18,295 bases of DNA, taken from contig DAOTTO010000635.1 of assembly GCA_034437895.1 (NCBI GenBank), positions 1 to 18,295 on the forward strand. Reading direction: 5' to 3'. This document shows positions 6,784 through 14,574 of this stretch, in pieces; position 1 is the stretch's first letter; every line of letters starts with the position of its first letter. Under the pieces are notes generated by a model. The model had not been told where the DNA came from, did no database searches, and saw only the letters and a list, made by a program, of their open reading frames with translations. The position numbers and the translations under genes were made by a program. Source of the stretch: JANRLJ01 sp034437895 (GTDB taxonomy: Bacteria; Chloroflexota; Anaerolineae; Aggregatilineales; Phototrophicaceae).

Positions 6784-7953
6784 CTATGTCACCCTCGTCA
6801 CCAGTAAAAACAAGTAGGCTGGGAGGAGGATGTAGGCGCTGGTAGCCAGCCAATGGGCGCGTTGGACGTTGCTCCGTAGACTTTTTTCCAGCCATTGACC
6901 AAAGGTATATACAGCATAAGTGAGCCAAACAATCTGGATAATAAACAGTGGCATAAGCAAAACTTCTCGGTCTGCGCCGAAATAAACCAGACCAAAGATT
7001 GCATAAAATCCATAAGCCACCATTGATACAATCCCTAAGACGGGATACCAACGTGCCAAGCGTGCCAAGCCGAGTATGCTTAATGCCGCGCCTACAAGGG
7101 TAAATTGGTGAATGATGACTTCCATCAAATTGACCCAACGCGCTCCAACACGCCAACCATCCGCCAAAATGTAAGGTGCCGCTATTCCCATGCGTTCTGC
7201 TTCAGTGGCGGAAATCGTCCACCACGCTGGATCGATATACGTGACGATAATGCCGCGTATGCCGATGAGGGTAATGATACTCAGCGCTGCCCAGAACCAG
7301 CGTGGGAGGGGTGTCCATGAAAGCCATAACCCAATTATGACGGCTGGTGCCAGCAGAACGAACAAGGGGTCGTTCAAAGTACCTACGCACAATATAATGA
7401 GTAAGCCGAAAGTGTGCTGGTTTTCGATGGGTGCAGGTTGGGCTTCGTCTGGGCGGGGATTGCTGGTAAAAAGCGCATCCACCAATAAAAACAACAGCCA
7501 AGCTGTGAGTAAACCGGTTAAGCGTAGGCTACGAGGCGTACCAATCTGACTCCAGAAGATCATCGCAAAGACAGACGCTCCTAAGCCGAGCGCGATATAG
7601 GGGCGGCGGCTCATTTGGACAACGATGACTGCTGCGAAAGAGGCCGCAATCAGCGCGACCACCGTTGTTGCTGTGCCGATGCTATCTCCTCCGCCTGTTT
7701 GTGACCAAAATGCCGGGCTAAAAGCTAAGGCCAGCCCCCCTGTTACGGCCAAAATCGCGCCTAATCGGCGTAGGGTTAAGGTCACGCCGACAATGACTAA
7801 GGCTAACCCAGTTGCCCTGACGAGTGGCGTTTGACCAGTGGTTACGAAAGCCATCCATGCCAGCATACCGGCAATGAACGCTGGTAACCAGTAGATGGCG
7901 ATGCGCCGCTGGTCATCTGGCAGCCAAGTGAAAAAGCGATTCGCATCAATCAT
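6784..7953 (-). CDS. Uncharacterised polytopic membrane protein in the mre/min cluster
   Basis: I do not recognise this 389-residue protein. It is very hydrophobic, with roughly 12 predicted membrane segments: about 20-40, 46-62, 66-83, 96-113, 119-135, 144-160, several in 185-236, then 276-295, 303-325, 330-350 and 370-386. A charged cytosolic-looking N-terminus ends in WLPDDQRR. A longer polar region near 237-270 (DPAWWTISATEAERMG) would form a loop. The general architecture, and a segment ending SPAFWSQTGG near 80-89, recall GT-C-type membrane glycosyltransferases or transporters, but no diagnostic motif supports either. Its ATG overlaps the mrdA stop as ATGA, so translation is probably coupled to PBP2. 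This suggests a role in cell-wall elongation, but only by context. Confidence 0.85.
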   Translation of the reverse strand: MIDANRFFTWLPDDQRRIAIYWLPAFIAGMLAWMAFVTTGQTPLVRATGLALVIVGVTLTLRRLGAILAVTGGLALAFSPAFWSQTGGGDSIGTATTVVALIAASFAAVIVVQMSRRPYIALGLGASVFAMIFWSQIGTPRSLRLTGLLTAWLLFLLVDALFTSNPRPDEAQPAPIENQHTFGLLIILCVGTLNDPLFVLLAPAVIIGLWLSWTPLPRWFWAALSIITLIGIRGIIVTYIDPAWWTISATEAERMGIAAPYILADGWRVGARWVNLMEVIIHQFTLVGAALSILGLARLARWYPVLGIVSMVAYGFYAIFGLVYFGADREVLLMPLFIIQIVWLTYAVYTFGQWLEKSLRSNVQRAHWLATSAYILLPAYLFLLVTRVT

Positions 7954-10301
7954 GGTGCATTGGTAGGCACGGGAGTCGCGCCGGGAATCTCACGCGGAAC
8001 CGCTGGATTAGTCGGTTGTAACCCTTCGCCAAGACCTTCTGGCAGGGGCAAATCTTCGCGCTGATTACGCAACCGGACATAGGCTTCTAACGTTTCTACC
8101 GCAATCGGCAGCGCTACGCCCGAACCTTCTCCGCCGCTGTAAACGAAAGCGACGATGAGGATTTCGGGGTTCTCATAGGGGGCATAAGCAGTAAACCATG
8201 CGTGAGAATTCCATTGGCCTGGATTACATTGATCTAATGCTTGGGCAATATCGTCACAGTATTCAGCCGTTCCGGTTTTCCCAGCCACTTCGATATAGGG
8301 TAAATCCGCGCCGCCTGCTGTACCATCAGTCACCGTCAGCCGCATTCCTTCCCGCACGGTTTGCATACTGTCTGAACTAAGAAAGGCGGGTGTATAGCTA
8401 GAGTCCCATCGGAGCGGACTGCATACCCCTAAACGGTTAAAGCTAAAATTCGGCGGCACATACACGCGGTATTGTCTTCTGTCTTCAGCAAATTGATCGG
8501 GGTTGATGTCTACCTCAGAAAGATAGGTCTCGGGGGTACAACGGTTCGCGTTGTAGTTATCACTCGAAGGCGAACAAGTACACCCTAAGCTGCTTGGCCC
8601 TTTCATAATCATATCCTCAACTATGAGCAGAGTCAGCGGCTCGCCATCGGGTACATTTTCAAGATTGACTGTTCGCATCACTTGTGGCTGGAAAGGTCGA
8701 ATGACATTGCCTTCTGCGTCCAGATAATCACGAATCAATGTTGGATGATAGAGTGTGCCATTATTGACAATGGCGGCGACAGAGTCCAGCAGTTGTAAAG
8801 GGGTAACGGTGATATACCCCTGTCCGAATGCGGCATTGTAAGTATCGCCAGTTGACCAGTTTTGGCCTTGATTACGCCGCTTCCAATCAGGATCGGGCAT
8901 ACGGGTAAATGCCTCGCTATAGAGTTCGATTCCTGTATAAGAACCGATTCCTAGAGCAGTAGCATAGCGGAACAAGTTCCCGATACCCAATCCGCCGGTA
9001 CGCAGTAAATTAGCAGAGATCGCCGGATTACCACCTCCAACTTGGTAAAAATAAACGTTGCAGCTATTGGCGATAGCCTCACGGATATTGAGGTTGCCAT
9101 GCCCCGTCCGCAGCCAGCAGACAAAACGCTGATCTGCTGCTCGGTCATTGGGCGCATAATAATTAGCGACCAGCAAATCTCCCCCATCAAAAAGCCGTGT
9201 CTCAGGCGCAATTACATTGTCATCCATCACAGCGGCAGCGGTGATGAGCTTCCAAGCCGAGCCAGGCGGATAAGCCGAGGCAACCGCTTGATTTAGCAGC
9301 GGGCGACGTGGGTCGGCGGCGATGTCCAGGTAATATTGCGCGTCGATTGAACGGGCAAAACGGGCATTGTCGTAGCTGGGATAGCTGACCATTGCTAAGA
9401 TTTCGCCCGTATTCGGATTGATGGCGATAACAACCCCGCTTTGGGTGACAATCCGTTGTTTTTCTTCATTGATGGTGCGGATACGGTCAATTAGGGCTTG
9501 CTCGGCTGCCTGCTGTAACTCCGTATCAATCGTCAGACGGATATTTTGCCCTGCGATGGGTTGTGTTTGCCCCAAAATACGTTGTTCCTCGCCTGCTATA
9601 TCGACTTCGCGCAAAATAGAACCCCGCTGCCCGGCCAGAATATCCTCCAGAAATGCTTCTAATCCATCGTAGCCGATGCGATCAAAAGCTGGATTATAGC
9701 CTTGTTCGATTAAAGCCTCTGCTTCTTCTTCTGGAATTGGCCCCATATAGCCGATGATATGCGATGTAGCAGAACCGGAAGGATATTCGCGCACGGCGAC
9801 TGTTTGAATGTTAACACCGGGGAGATCGTATAATTCCTCACGGATTTGTAACATCGAGCGATAGGGAATATCGAGGGCGACGATAACTTCCCTAAAAGGT
9901 GCGATACCTTCACCTTCTGCTACCAAGTCTTCAATGCTGCGGACATCTGCGCCAGAGGCTTCCGCGATGGCAATAGTCGGTGGTACACCCGTCAGCGCGG
10001 AAATACGATTGAAGATGGCGACTTCTTGGGTTTCATCAGGGGGAAGTTCAGCCGGAATAATCGTGACGTTGTAGGCGGCGGCATTGCCAGCCAGGGTGTT
10101 ATCATATCGGTCAAAAATAACACCTCGGTCTGCCGCGATAGGTAGCTCGTTTAATCGATTATCGTCAGCGGCAATTTGGGCATCGGTTGTGTTGAGAATT
10201 TGTAGTTGATATAGGCGCAGTCCAAAGATGATAAAGACCGCCACCATGACACCCTGAAAGAACGTAAGCCGCCAACCTTGAAACGGTTGGAGAGATTTCA
10301 T
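7950..10301 (-). CDS. mrdA: Penicillin-binding protein 2, elongation-specific transpeptidase
   Basis: Class B PBP that crosslinks peptidoglycan outside the membrane with RodA during elongation. One membrane anchor lies at about 14-31, followed by the dimerisation domain (about 50-240) and the transpeptidase domain (about 285-745). The active-site motifs are complete: SAWK with nucleophile Ser348, SCN at 413-415 and KTG at 675-677. Between the second and third motifs sits an insert (about 566-640) carrying Cys574, Cys576, Cys588 and Cys627; two more cysteines (682, 692) follow KTG. This is many for an extracytoplasmic enzyme and suggests disulfides or metal binding. At 783 residues with a proline-rich tail, it is longer than typical PBP2. 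It starts with ATG and an AAGGA eight bases upstream. It follows mreD by 23 bases and overlaps the next gene by four. Confidence 0.95.
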   Translation of the reverse strand: MKSLQPFQGWRLTFFQGVMVAVFIIFGLRLYQLQILNTTDAQIAADDNRLNELPIAADRGVIFDRYDNTLAGNAAAYNVTIIPAELPPDETQEVAIFNRISALTGVPPTIAIAEASGADVRSIEDLVAEGEGIAPFREVIVALDIPYRSMLQIREELYDLPGVNIQTVAVREYPSGSATSHIIGYMGPIPEEEAEALIEQGYNPAFDRIGYDGLEAFLEDILAGQRGSILREVDIAGEEQRILGQTQPIAGQNIRLTIDTELQQAAEQALIDRIRTINEEKQRIVTQSGVVIAINPNTGEILAMVSYPSYDNARFARSIDAQYYLDIAADPRRPLLNQAVASAYPPGSAWKLITAAAVMDDNVIAPETRLFDGGDLLVANYYAPNDRAADQRFVCWLRTGHGNLNIREAIANSCNVYFYQVGGGNPAISANLLRTGGLGIGNLFRYATALGIGSYTGIELYSEAFTRMPDPDWKRRNQGQNWSTGDTYNAAFGQGYITVTPLQLLDSVAAIVNNGTLYHPTLIRDYLDAEGNVIRPFQPQVMRTVNLENVPDGEPLTLLIVEDMIMKGPSSLGCTCSPSSDNYNANRCTPETYLSEVDINPDQFAEDRRQYRVYVPPNFSFNRLGVCSPLRWDSSYTPAFLSSDSMQTVREGMRLTVTDGTAGGADLPYIEVAGKTGTAEYCDDIAQALDQCNPGQWNSHAWFTAYAPYENPEILIVAFVYSGGEGSGVALPIAVETLEAYVRLRNQREDLPLPEGLGEGLQPTNPAVPREIPGATPVPTNAP

Positions 10302-10324
10302 AACTAAAATCCTTCTACGCTATT

Positions 10325-10825
10325 TTATGACTTGATCTGTCTACGGCTTAGGCCGTTTTGAATGCGCCGCACAAACCAGTAGACGGGAATAATGAACAAC
10401 AAATTATATAGGATGGTGGGCAAAGTCACATACGTTAAGGATTCAAACCACAAAACACGCTGGCCTGTCAATGCGATAATGCCCATAAAGATGATCTGTT
10501 GAACTAAGGTGCCGATTAATACCAGACCCACTAAAATCACAATCCCAATGCGATAAACCTGTTGACCCAAACCACTTACGCCGAATATCAAAATCAGCAT
10601 CCCCGGTATCGAGGCTCCCATGGGCGCACCAGACAGTAAGTCTAAACAAATGCCGCCAATAAATGCCCAGACGACACTTTGTTCCAACTCGCTATTAATT
10701 GACCACGACAGTACAAGCAAAAATACTAAATCAGGTTCGCCGCCGAGCAGCCGAATCTGTTTGGTAAGGCTGGTTTGCAGCGCCGCCGCGATCATCAAAA
10801 TAGGTAAGCTAAGAAAGTTGCCCAT
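10325..10825 (-). CDS. mreD: MreD, rod-shape-determining membrane protein
   Basis: Small integral membrane component of the elongasome, linking MreC to the MreB scaffold. The protein has 166 residues with about five to six hydrophobic segments. The MreD hallmarks are the PDLVFLLVLSWS segment (31-42) and FIGGICLDLLSGAPMG (55-70). It ends in a basic tail (RRIQNGLSRRQIKS), presumably cytosolic. MreD sequences diverge strongly, so the call leans on both motifs and position. The ATG at 10825 lies two bases after the mreC stop, so translation is probably coupled. The mrdA gene follows after 23 bases. Confidence 0.93.
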   Translation of the reverse strand: MGNFLSLPILMIAAALQTSLTKQIRLLGGEPDLVFLLVLSWSINSELEQSVVWAFIGGICLDLLSGAPMGASIPGMLILIFGVSGLGQQVYRIGIVILVGLVLIGTLVQQIIFMGIIALTGQRVLWFESLTYVTLPTILYNLLFIIPVYWFVRRIQNGLSRRQIKS

Positions 10826-10827
10826 AG

Positions 10828-11739
10828 TTACGGGTTTTGTGCGTCCTCATTTTCAAAAACAGAAATATCAACAGGCTGAAAACTCGTAACGACCAGTACG
10901 AATTCGAGCGTGTCGAAGTTAATTAAACTACGAACTTCCGCCTCTTGATTCAGCTCAAATTCAAATTGGCGCGTACTCGTCACTTGCCCTATTACAATGT
11001 CGGCTGGGAAGTTTCCGCCTAAGCCAGAGGTAAGCACCAAATCGCCTTCGCGTACATCAGCATTCAATGGAATATCAATCATCCGCAAATTACCTGTAAG
11101 CTGGCCTTCCACACTGCCTTCGGCCCTCGAGGTTTGTAACCGGGCGCTCACATAGCTGGAAGGATCATTGATGAGGAGGACACGCGAGGCGTTGGCGCTG
11201 ACCTCCACGATGCGCCCGACTAGCCCCTGCCTTGTGACGACAGGCATCCCTCGTGCAATCCCATCACGAGCGCCGCGATTAATCACGATTGTTCGCAGCA
11301 AACTGCTCTGGTCGAAATTAATCACATCTGCCGTAACGAATTCCTGATTTTGTACCGAAGTTGTATATTCCAGCAGATCAGAGAGACGTTGATAATCGCT
11401 GTTGATTTCGCGTAGTCCCACCAATTCGGCTTGAAATTGGGCTAACGCCTCTTCTAATTCGGCATTGCGCTGGCGGAGTTCTTGGATTTCAGAGAGATCG
11501 GTTATGGCGCTGTTGACGGTTTGCGAGATGTCGTTAAAAATGCCCGATAGAAAATTAAGCGGTGTCGCCAGAACGCCCTCCACAGGCGCAATCGTCCCGG
11601 CGGCGCTGATGATAATTAATCCGCCACATAGGAACATGCACACGAAGAAAAACACAATCCGATTTGCCCGCCAATTACGCAGCACTGGCAACTTGTCCTG
11701 ACTCTGGTGAAGGAAGCTATATGTGGGGTTTCCATCCAA
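10828..11739 (-). CDS. mreC: MreC, rod-shape-determining protein
   Basis: Bitopic scaffold protein of the elongasome that contacts PBP2 and activates synthesis. A cytosolic N-terminus with RNWRANR precedes one membrane segment (about 28-48). A coiled coil (about 82-120, IQELRQRNAELEEALAQ) and the two beta-barrel lobes follow. Conserved parts are LLRTIVINRGARDGI, GMPVVTRQGLVGRIVEV and GDLVLTSGLGGNFPADIVIG. The length (303 residues) is typical. The start at 11739 has only a poor Shine-Dalgarno. A TTG at codon 17 with AGGA upstream is a weaker alternative, so the first residues are uncertain. An inverted repeat containing an extended -10 lies 23 bases upstream, after mreB. Confidence 0.95.
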   Translation of the reverse strand: MDGNPTYSFLHQSQDKLPVLRNWRANRIVFFFVCMFLCGGLIIISAAGTIAPVEGVLATPLNFLSGIFNDISQTVNSAITDLSEIQELRQRNAELEEALAQFQAELVGLREINSDYQRLSDLLEYTTSVQNQEFVTADVINFDQSSLLRTIVINRGARDGIARGMPVVTRQGLVGRIVEVSANASRVLLINDPSSYVSARLQTSRAEGSVEGQLTGNLRMIDIPLNADVREGDLVLTSGLGGNFPADIVIGQVTSTRQFEFELNQEAEVRSLINFDTLEFVLVVTSFQPVDISVFENEDAQNP

Positions 11740-11761
11740 CCATCAGAAACCCATCCTCACT

Positions 11762-11784
11762 AAGGCTATTATATCAGAAGCCTT
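11762..11784 (-). promoter_or_regulatory. Extended -10 inside an inverted repeat, upstream of mreC
   Basis: On the minus strand the sequence TGATATAAT (11776-11768) is a perfect extended -10. It is framed by the arms AAGGCT and AGCCTT (11762-11767 and 11779-11784), so the motif forms most of the hairpin loop. Transcription would start near 11761, about 20 bases before mreC, and would give mreCD-mrdA an mreB-independent supply. No good -35 is visible, which an extended -10 can tolerate. As RNA from the mreB promoter the same arms could fold as a weak hairpin; no T-run follows. Confidence 0.4.
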
Positions 11785-11814
11785 GTGTGAAGTGTGGTTT
11801 GATGCTGCGAGGAA

Positions 11815-12876
11815 TTAATGGCGGGTGCTGCCGCGCTCTGTGCCAACGAGCAGACGGCGCAAATTGTTGTAATCTTCTAAAACGCGGCCTGCTCCACGAG
11901 CGACACAGGTCAGCGGGTCATCCGCTACCCACGCCCGGATATTGACCTCTTCGGAAATCCGTTGGGCAAGCCCTTTTAATAAGCTGCCGCCGCCTGCCAT
12001 GCAGATGCCACTTTCCATCAAATCGGCGACCAGTTCAGGCGGGGTATCGTCAAGCGCATCTTTTACGGTATCGACTAAAATACTTACGGAACCACTCAAT
12101 GCCTCGCGGATTTCAATCGTACTTACCTCAACCTTAGCCGGAAGCCCTGTTACGAGGTTGCGCCCGCTGACTGATTTTACATCTTCCCGTATTAAGGGAA
12201 ACCCAGAGCCAATCTCCATTTTAACGCGCTCGGCAGTCGGTTCACCGATGAGTAGATTGTGCTTGGTACGCATATATTGCACAATGTCTTCGTCCATTTC
12301 GTCGCCAGCAACCCGGATAGAACGACTGATGACAATGCCGCCGAGCGAAAAAATGGCAATTTCGGTGGTGCCGCCGCCGATATCGATAACCATGCTGCCG
12401 CGTGTCTCGGTGACGGGTAAACCTGCGCCAATCGCCGCCGCGACAGGCTCTTCGATCAAATAGACTTCACGCGCTCCAGCGCTGACGGCTGCATCGTAGA
12501 CCGCACGTTTTTCGACTTCGGTGACACCGGAAGGAATGCCAACGACGACACGCGGACGCGGGATAGGCACCCATGTATGTTCATGGGCCTTGCGAATCAG
12601 ATGATTCAGCATGGCCTCGGTAATTTCAAACTCGCTAATTACGCCATCGCGTAAAGGACGGACGATCAAAATGTCTTTAGGATTTTTGCTCCACATTTCC
12701 TTCGCCCGTGCGCCGACTTCAATCGGGATGCGTGTCTTTTTTTCGATGGCGACGAAGGAAGGTTCGTTGATAACAATGCCTTTGCCTCGGACATAAACCA
12801 GCGTATTGGCGGTCCCTAGATCAATGCCGATATCTAGGGAAAATAGGCCAAAAAAATAATCAAGGGGACTTAACAC
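11815..12876 (-). CDS. mreB: MreB, actin-like rod-shape-determining protein
   Basis: Bacterial actin homologue that forms membrane-bound filaments guiding cell-wall elongation. The ATP-binding motifs are complete: phosphate 1 DIGIDLGTANT (15-25), phosphate 2 VIDIGGGTTEIAIFSLGGIV, IEEPVAAAIGAGLP, and the adenosine motif ICMAGGGSLLKGL. The first residues, MLSPLDYFFGLF, can form the hydrophobic or amphipathic membrane-contact patch. The length (353 residues) is normal. The start is GTG at 12876, chosen because AGGAG lies exactly six bases upstream and the frame has no better start. It leads the cluster; mreC follows after 75 bases. It is divergent from tilS across 195 bases. Confidence 0.98.
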   Translation of the reverse strand: MLSPLDYFFGLFSLDIGIDLGTANTLVYVRGKGIVINEPSFVAIEKKTRIPIEVGARAKEMWSKNPKDILIVRPLRDGVISEFEITEAMLNHLIRKAHEHTWVPIPRPRVVVGIPSGVTEVEKRAVYDAAVSAGAREVYLIEEPVAAAIGAGLPVTETRGSMVIDIGGGTTEIAIFSLGGIVISRSIRVAGDEMDEDIVQYMRTKHNLLIGEPTAERVKMEIGSGFPLIREDVKSVSGRNLVTGLPAKVEVSTIEIREALSGSVSILVDTVKDALDDTPPELVADLMESGICMAGGGSLLKGLAQRISEEVNIRAWVADDPLTCVARGAGRVLEDYNNLRRLLVGTERGSTRH

Positions 12877-12921
12877 ACACTACTCCTAACGGCAAGGACG
12901 CGCTCCAGACAGCGACGGGTG

Positions 12922-12930
12922 ATTATAACA
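12922..12930 (-). promoter_or_regulatory. Extended -10 promoter element for mreB
   Basis: On the minus strand TGTTATAAT (12930-12922) is a perfect extended -10 element in the mreB-tilS gap. Transcription would start near 12915, leaving a leader of about 38 bases before the mreB GTG with its AGGAG. The -35 region is poor (around 12944-12951), consistent with an extended -10 promoter. This is the most likely main start for the whole mre/min cluster. The rest of the 12877-13071 gap is A/T-rich; I see no clear promoter for tilS. Confidence 0.55.
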
Positions 12931-13071
12931 TAGAACGCTATGACGAGAACACAAAGTATTTTAGGCGAAAGACGTAAAAATAATGCGAGAAATGAAATTG
13001 TTTTTGTGCTGGATGTGTCTTTGTGGTTCAATAAGACCGATACGCTGGATGTTGCTTAAAAGTCTTAACCT

Positions 13072-14505
13072 GTGTCTTTGATCGATAAACTTGTTCAAAA
13101 TAACCGCCAATATCATCTATTTCCTGCGGGTAAACGTTTCTTGATTGCGGTTTCCGGCGGAACGGATTCGCTGTCGCTGCTCCACGCTTTGAATACACTT
13201 CGGATTCGCGGTTTAGAGATTGACCTCCATGTTGCCACCCTCGATCATGGCTTGCGCGGAGACGACGGAAAAGCAGATGCAGCGTTCGTCTGCCAGATTG
13301 CCGAGTCTTTGGGCTTGCCTGTTACGGCGGGGCAGGTGGACATCAAAGAACTCGCTGTTGAACAGCGCCTCAGCATTGAAACGGCGGCACGAAACGCACG
13401 GTATGATTTTTTGGCTGCAACTGCACATCATATCGGTGCATCTGCCATTGTGACGGCGCATCATGCCGACGATCAAGCTGAAAGTGTCCTCATGCACATT
13501 CTGCGCGGGGCAGGCCTGCGTGGACTGAGTGGTATGGCATTTCAATCGTCTGTTCCCGGATATGATGATTTAAGGTTGCTGCGCCCACTATTAAATATTA
13601 CCCGTGCTGAATTAGAAACGTATTGTGTCGAGCATCATTTGCTGCCAAGACAGGATGCCACTAATTTCGTGCCGAATACTTCTCGCAACTATATACGTCT
13701 GCTAGTGCTGCCTTTCCTCAAAACGGTTAATCCAAGGCTGCCACAAGCACTCGCCCGTTTAGCCAACCTTGCATCTGTCGATCAGGACTTTATTGACGCA
13801 CAATATCAGCACATCGTTACCCCACATCTGCATGAATTCGACGGACACATCTTGATTGATCGCGCCCCGTTTCGTGGATGGCATCCTGCACTACAACGTC
13901 GCTGTATCCAGCAAACCGCGACAAGGCTCGCGGTGACTGATGAAACCCTCAACTATGAACGTATCTTGGCAATAGTTGAGATTGCCGAGATCGGGCAGGT
14001 TGGTGCGATTGGGCAGATGCCAGGTAAGGTGCAGCTTCGGGTCGATTATGATACCCTCGTCATTGAACCGCTTAACACTCGTGAACCGCTCAAGCATAAT
14101 CTGCTGCTGCCCTATAACTTAGAAATCGAGATCAATGTGCCGGGCATCACGGTGATTCCTGATGCCAATTGGCAGTTGCGAATAGAAGACACGCCGAAAC
14201 CTGGTTATCATGCAAGGCTTGGCATTCCATTAAGAAGTCGTATTTTATTGCGCTCTCGCCGCCCTGGAGATACATTTATGCCACAAGGGATGAAAGGACA
14301 TCACCGCAAAATCAAGGAATGGATGATAGATCGTAAAATCCCGCGTCATATTCGAGATAGTATCCCCTTATTAATAATTGATGATGAAATCGCCGCCGTT
14401 CTTCACGGGGAAAAATGGCCTCTTAGTCTGCAATCTGCGTTAAATTCGGATGATTTAGGATATTTATACTTTTTTACGGATTCTTGGGAATTTAGCTCGA
14501 TGTAA
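13072..14505 (+). CDS. tilS: tRNA(Ile)-lysidine synthetase
   Basis: Modifies C34 of the CAU-anticodon isoleucine tRNA to lysidine using ATP and lysine, so that it reads AUA instead of AUG. The N-type ATP pyrophosphatase P-loop is SGGTDS at 28-33. DHGLRGDD (58-65) and TAHHADDQAESVLMHILRG (128-146) are TilS signatures. The middle substrate domain and the C-terminal domain, with RSRRPGDTFMPQGMKG and the following KIKEWMIDRKIPRHIRD, are complete, giving a full-length 477-residue enzyme. The start is GTG at 13072, close behind an in-frame stop (13066-13068). It has no Shine-Dalgarno, so initiation may be leaderless or the start slightly off. It is divergent from mreB and is followed by a response regulator after 69 bases. 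Confidence 0.96.
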   Translation: MSLIDKLVQNNRQYHLFPAGKRFLIAVSGGTDSLSLLHALNTLRIRGLEIDLHVATLDHGLRGDDGKADAAFVCQIAESLGLPVTAGQVDIKELAVEQRLSIETAARNARYDFLAATAHHIGASAIVTAHHADDQAESVLMHILRGAGLRGLSGMAFQSSVPGYDDLRLLRPLLNITRAELETYCVEHHLLPRQDATNFVPNTSRNYIRLLVLPFLKTVNPRLPQALARLANLASVDQDFIDAQYQHIVTPHLHEFDGHILIDRAPFRGWHPALQRRCIQQTATRLAVTDETLNYERILAIVEIAEIGQVGAIGQMPGKVQLRVDYDTLVIEPLNTREPLKHNLLLPYNLEIEINVPGITVIPDANWQLRIEDTPKPGYHARLGIPLRSRILLRSRRPGDTFMPQGMKGHHRKIKEWMIDRKIPRHIRDSIPLLIIDDEIAAVLHGEKWPLSLQSALNSDDLGYLYFFTDSWEFSSM

Positions 14506-14508
14506 GGG

Positions 14509-14537
14509 TTGCAGGAATACAACAACTCATGTATTCT
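14509..14537 (+). promoter_or_regulatory. Weak candidate promoter for the response regulator
   Basis: TTGCAG (14509-14514) and TATTCT (14532-14537) are 17 bases apart in the tilS-regulator gap and point at the regulator ATG (14575). The matches are 3 of 6 and 4 of 6 bases, so chance is plausible. The gene could equally be transcribed from upstream of tilS. Confidence 0.25.
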
Positions 14538-14574
14538 TAAGGAAAAATTAGGGAACAGTAAACAGGCGGTCTGC

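Noticed and set aside
11942..12463. Plus-strand 173-codon frame opposite mreB
   Set aside because: It is antisense to mreB and its composition is what reverse translation of conserved codons gives.
13020..13071. Promoter and Shine-Dalgarno for tilS
   Set aside because: No hexamer pair with sensible spacing was found, and no purine-rich ribosome site precedes the GTG.
14509..14574. TTG start giving the response regulator 22 extra residues
   Set aside because: It has no usable ribosome site, while ATG 14575 has AGGCGG at good spacing and begins close to the receiver fold.
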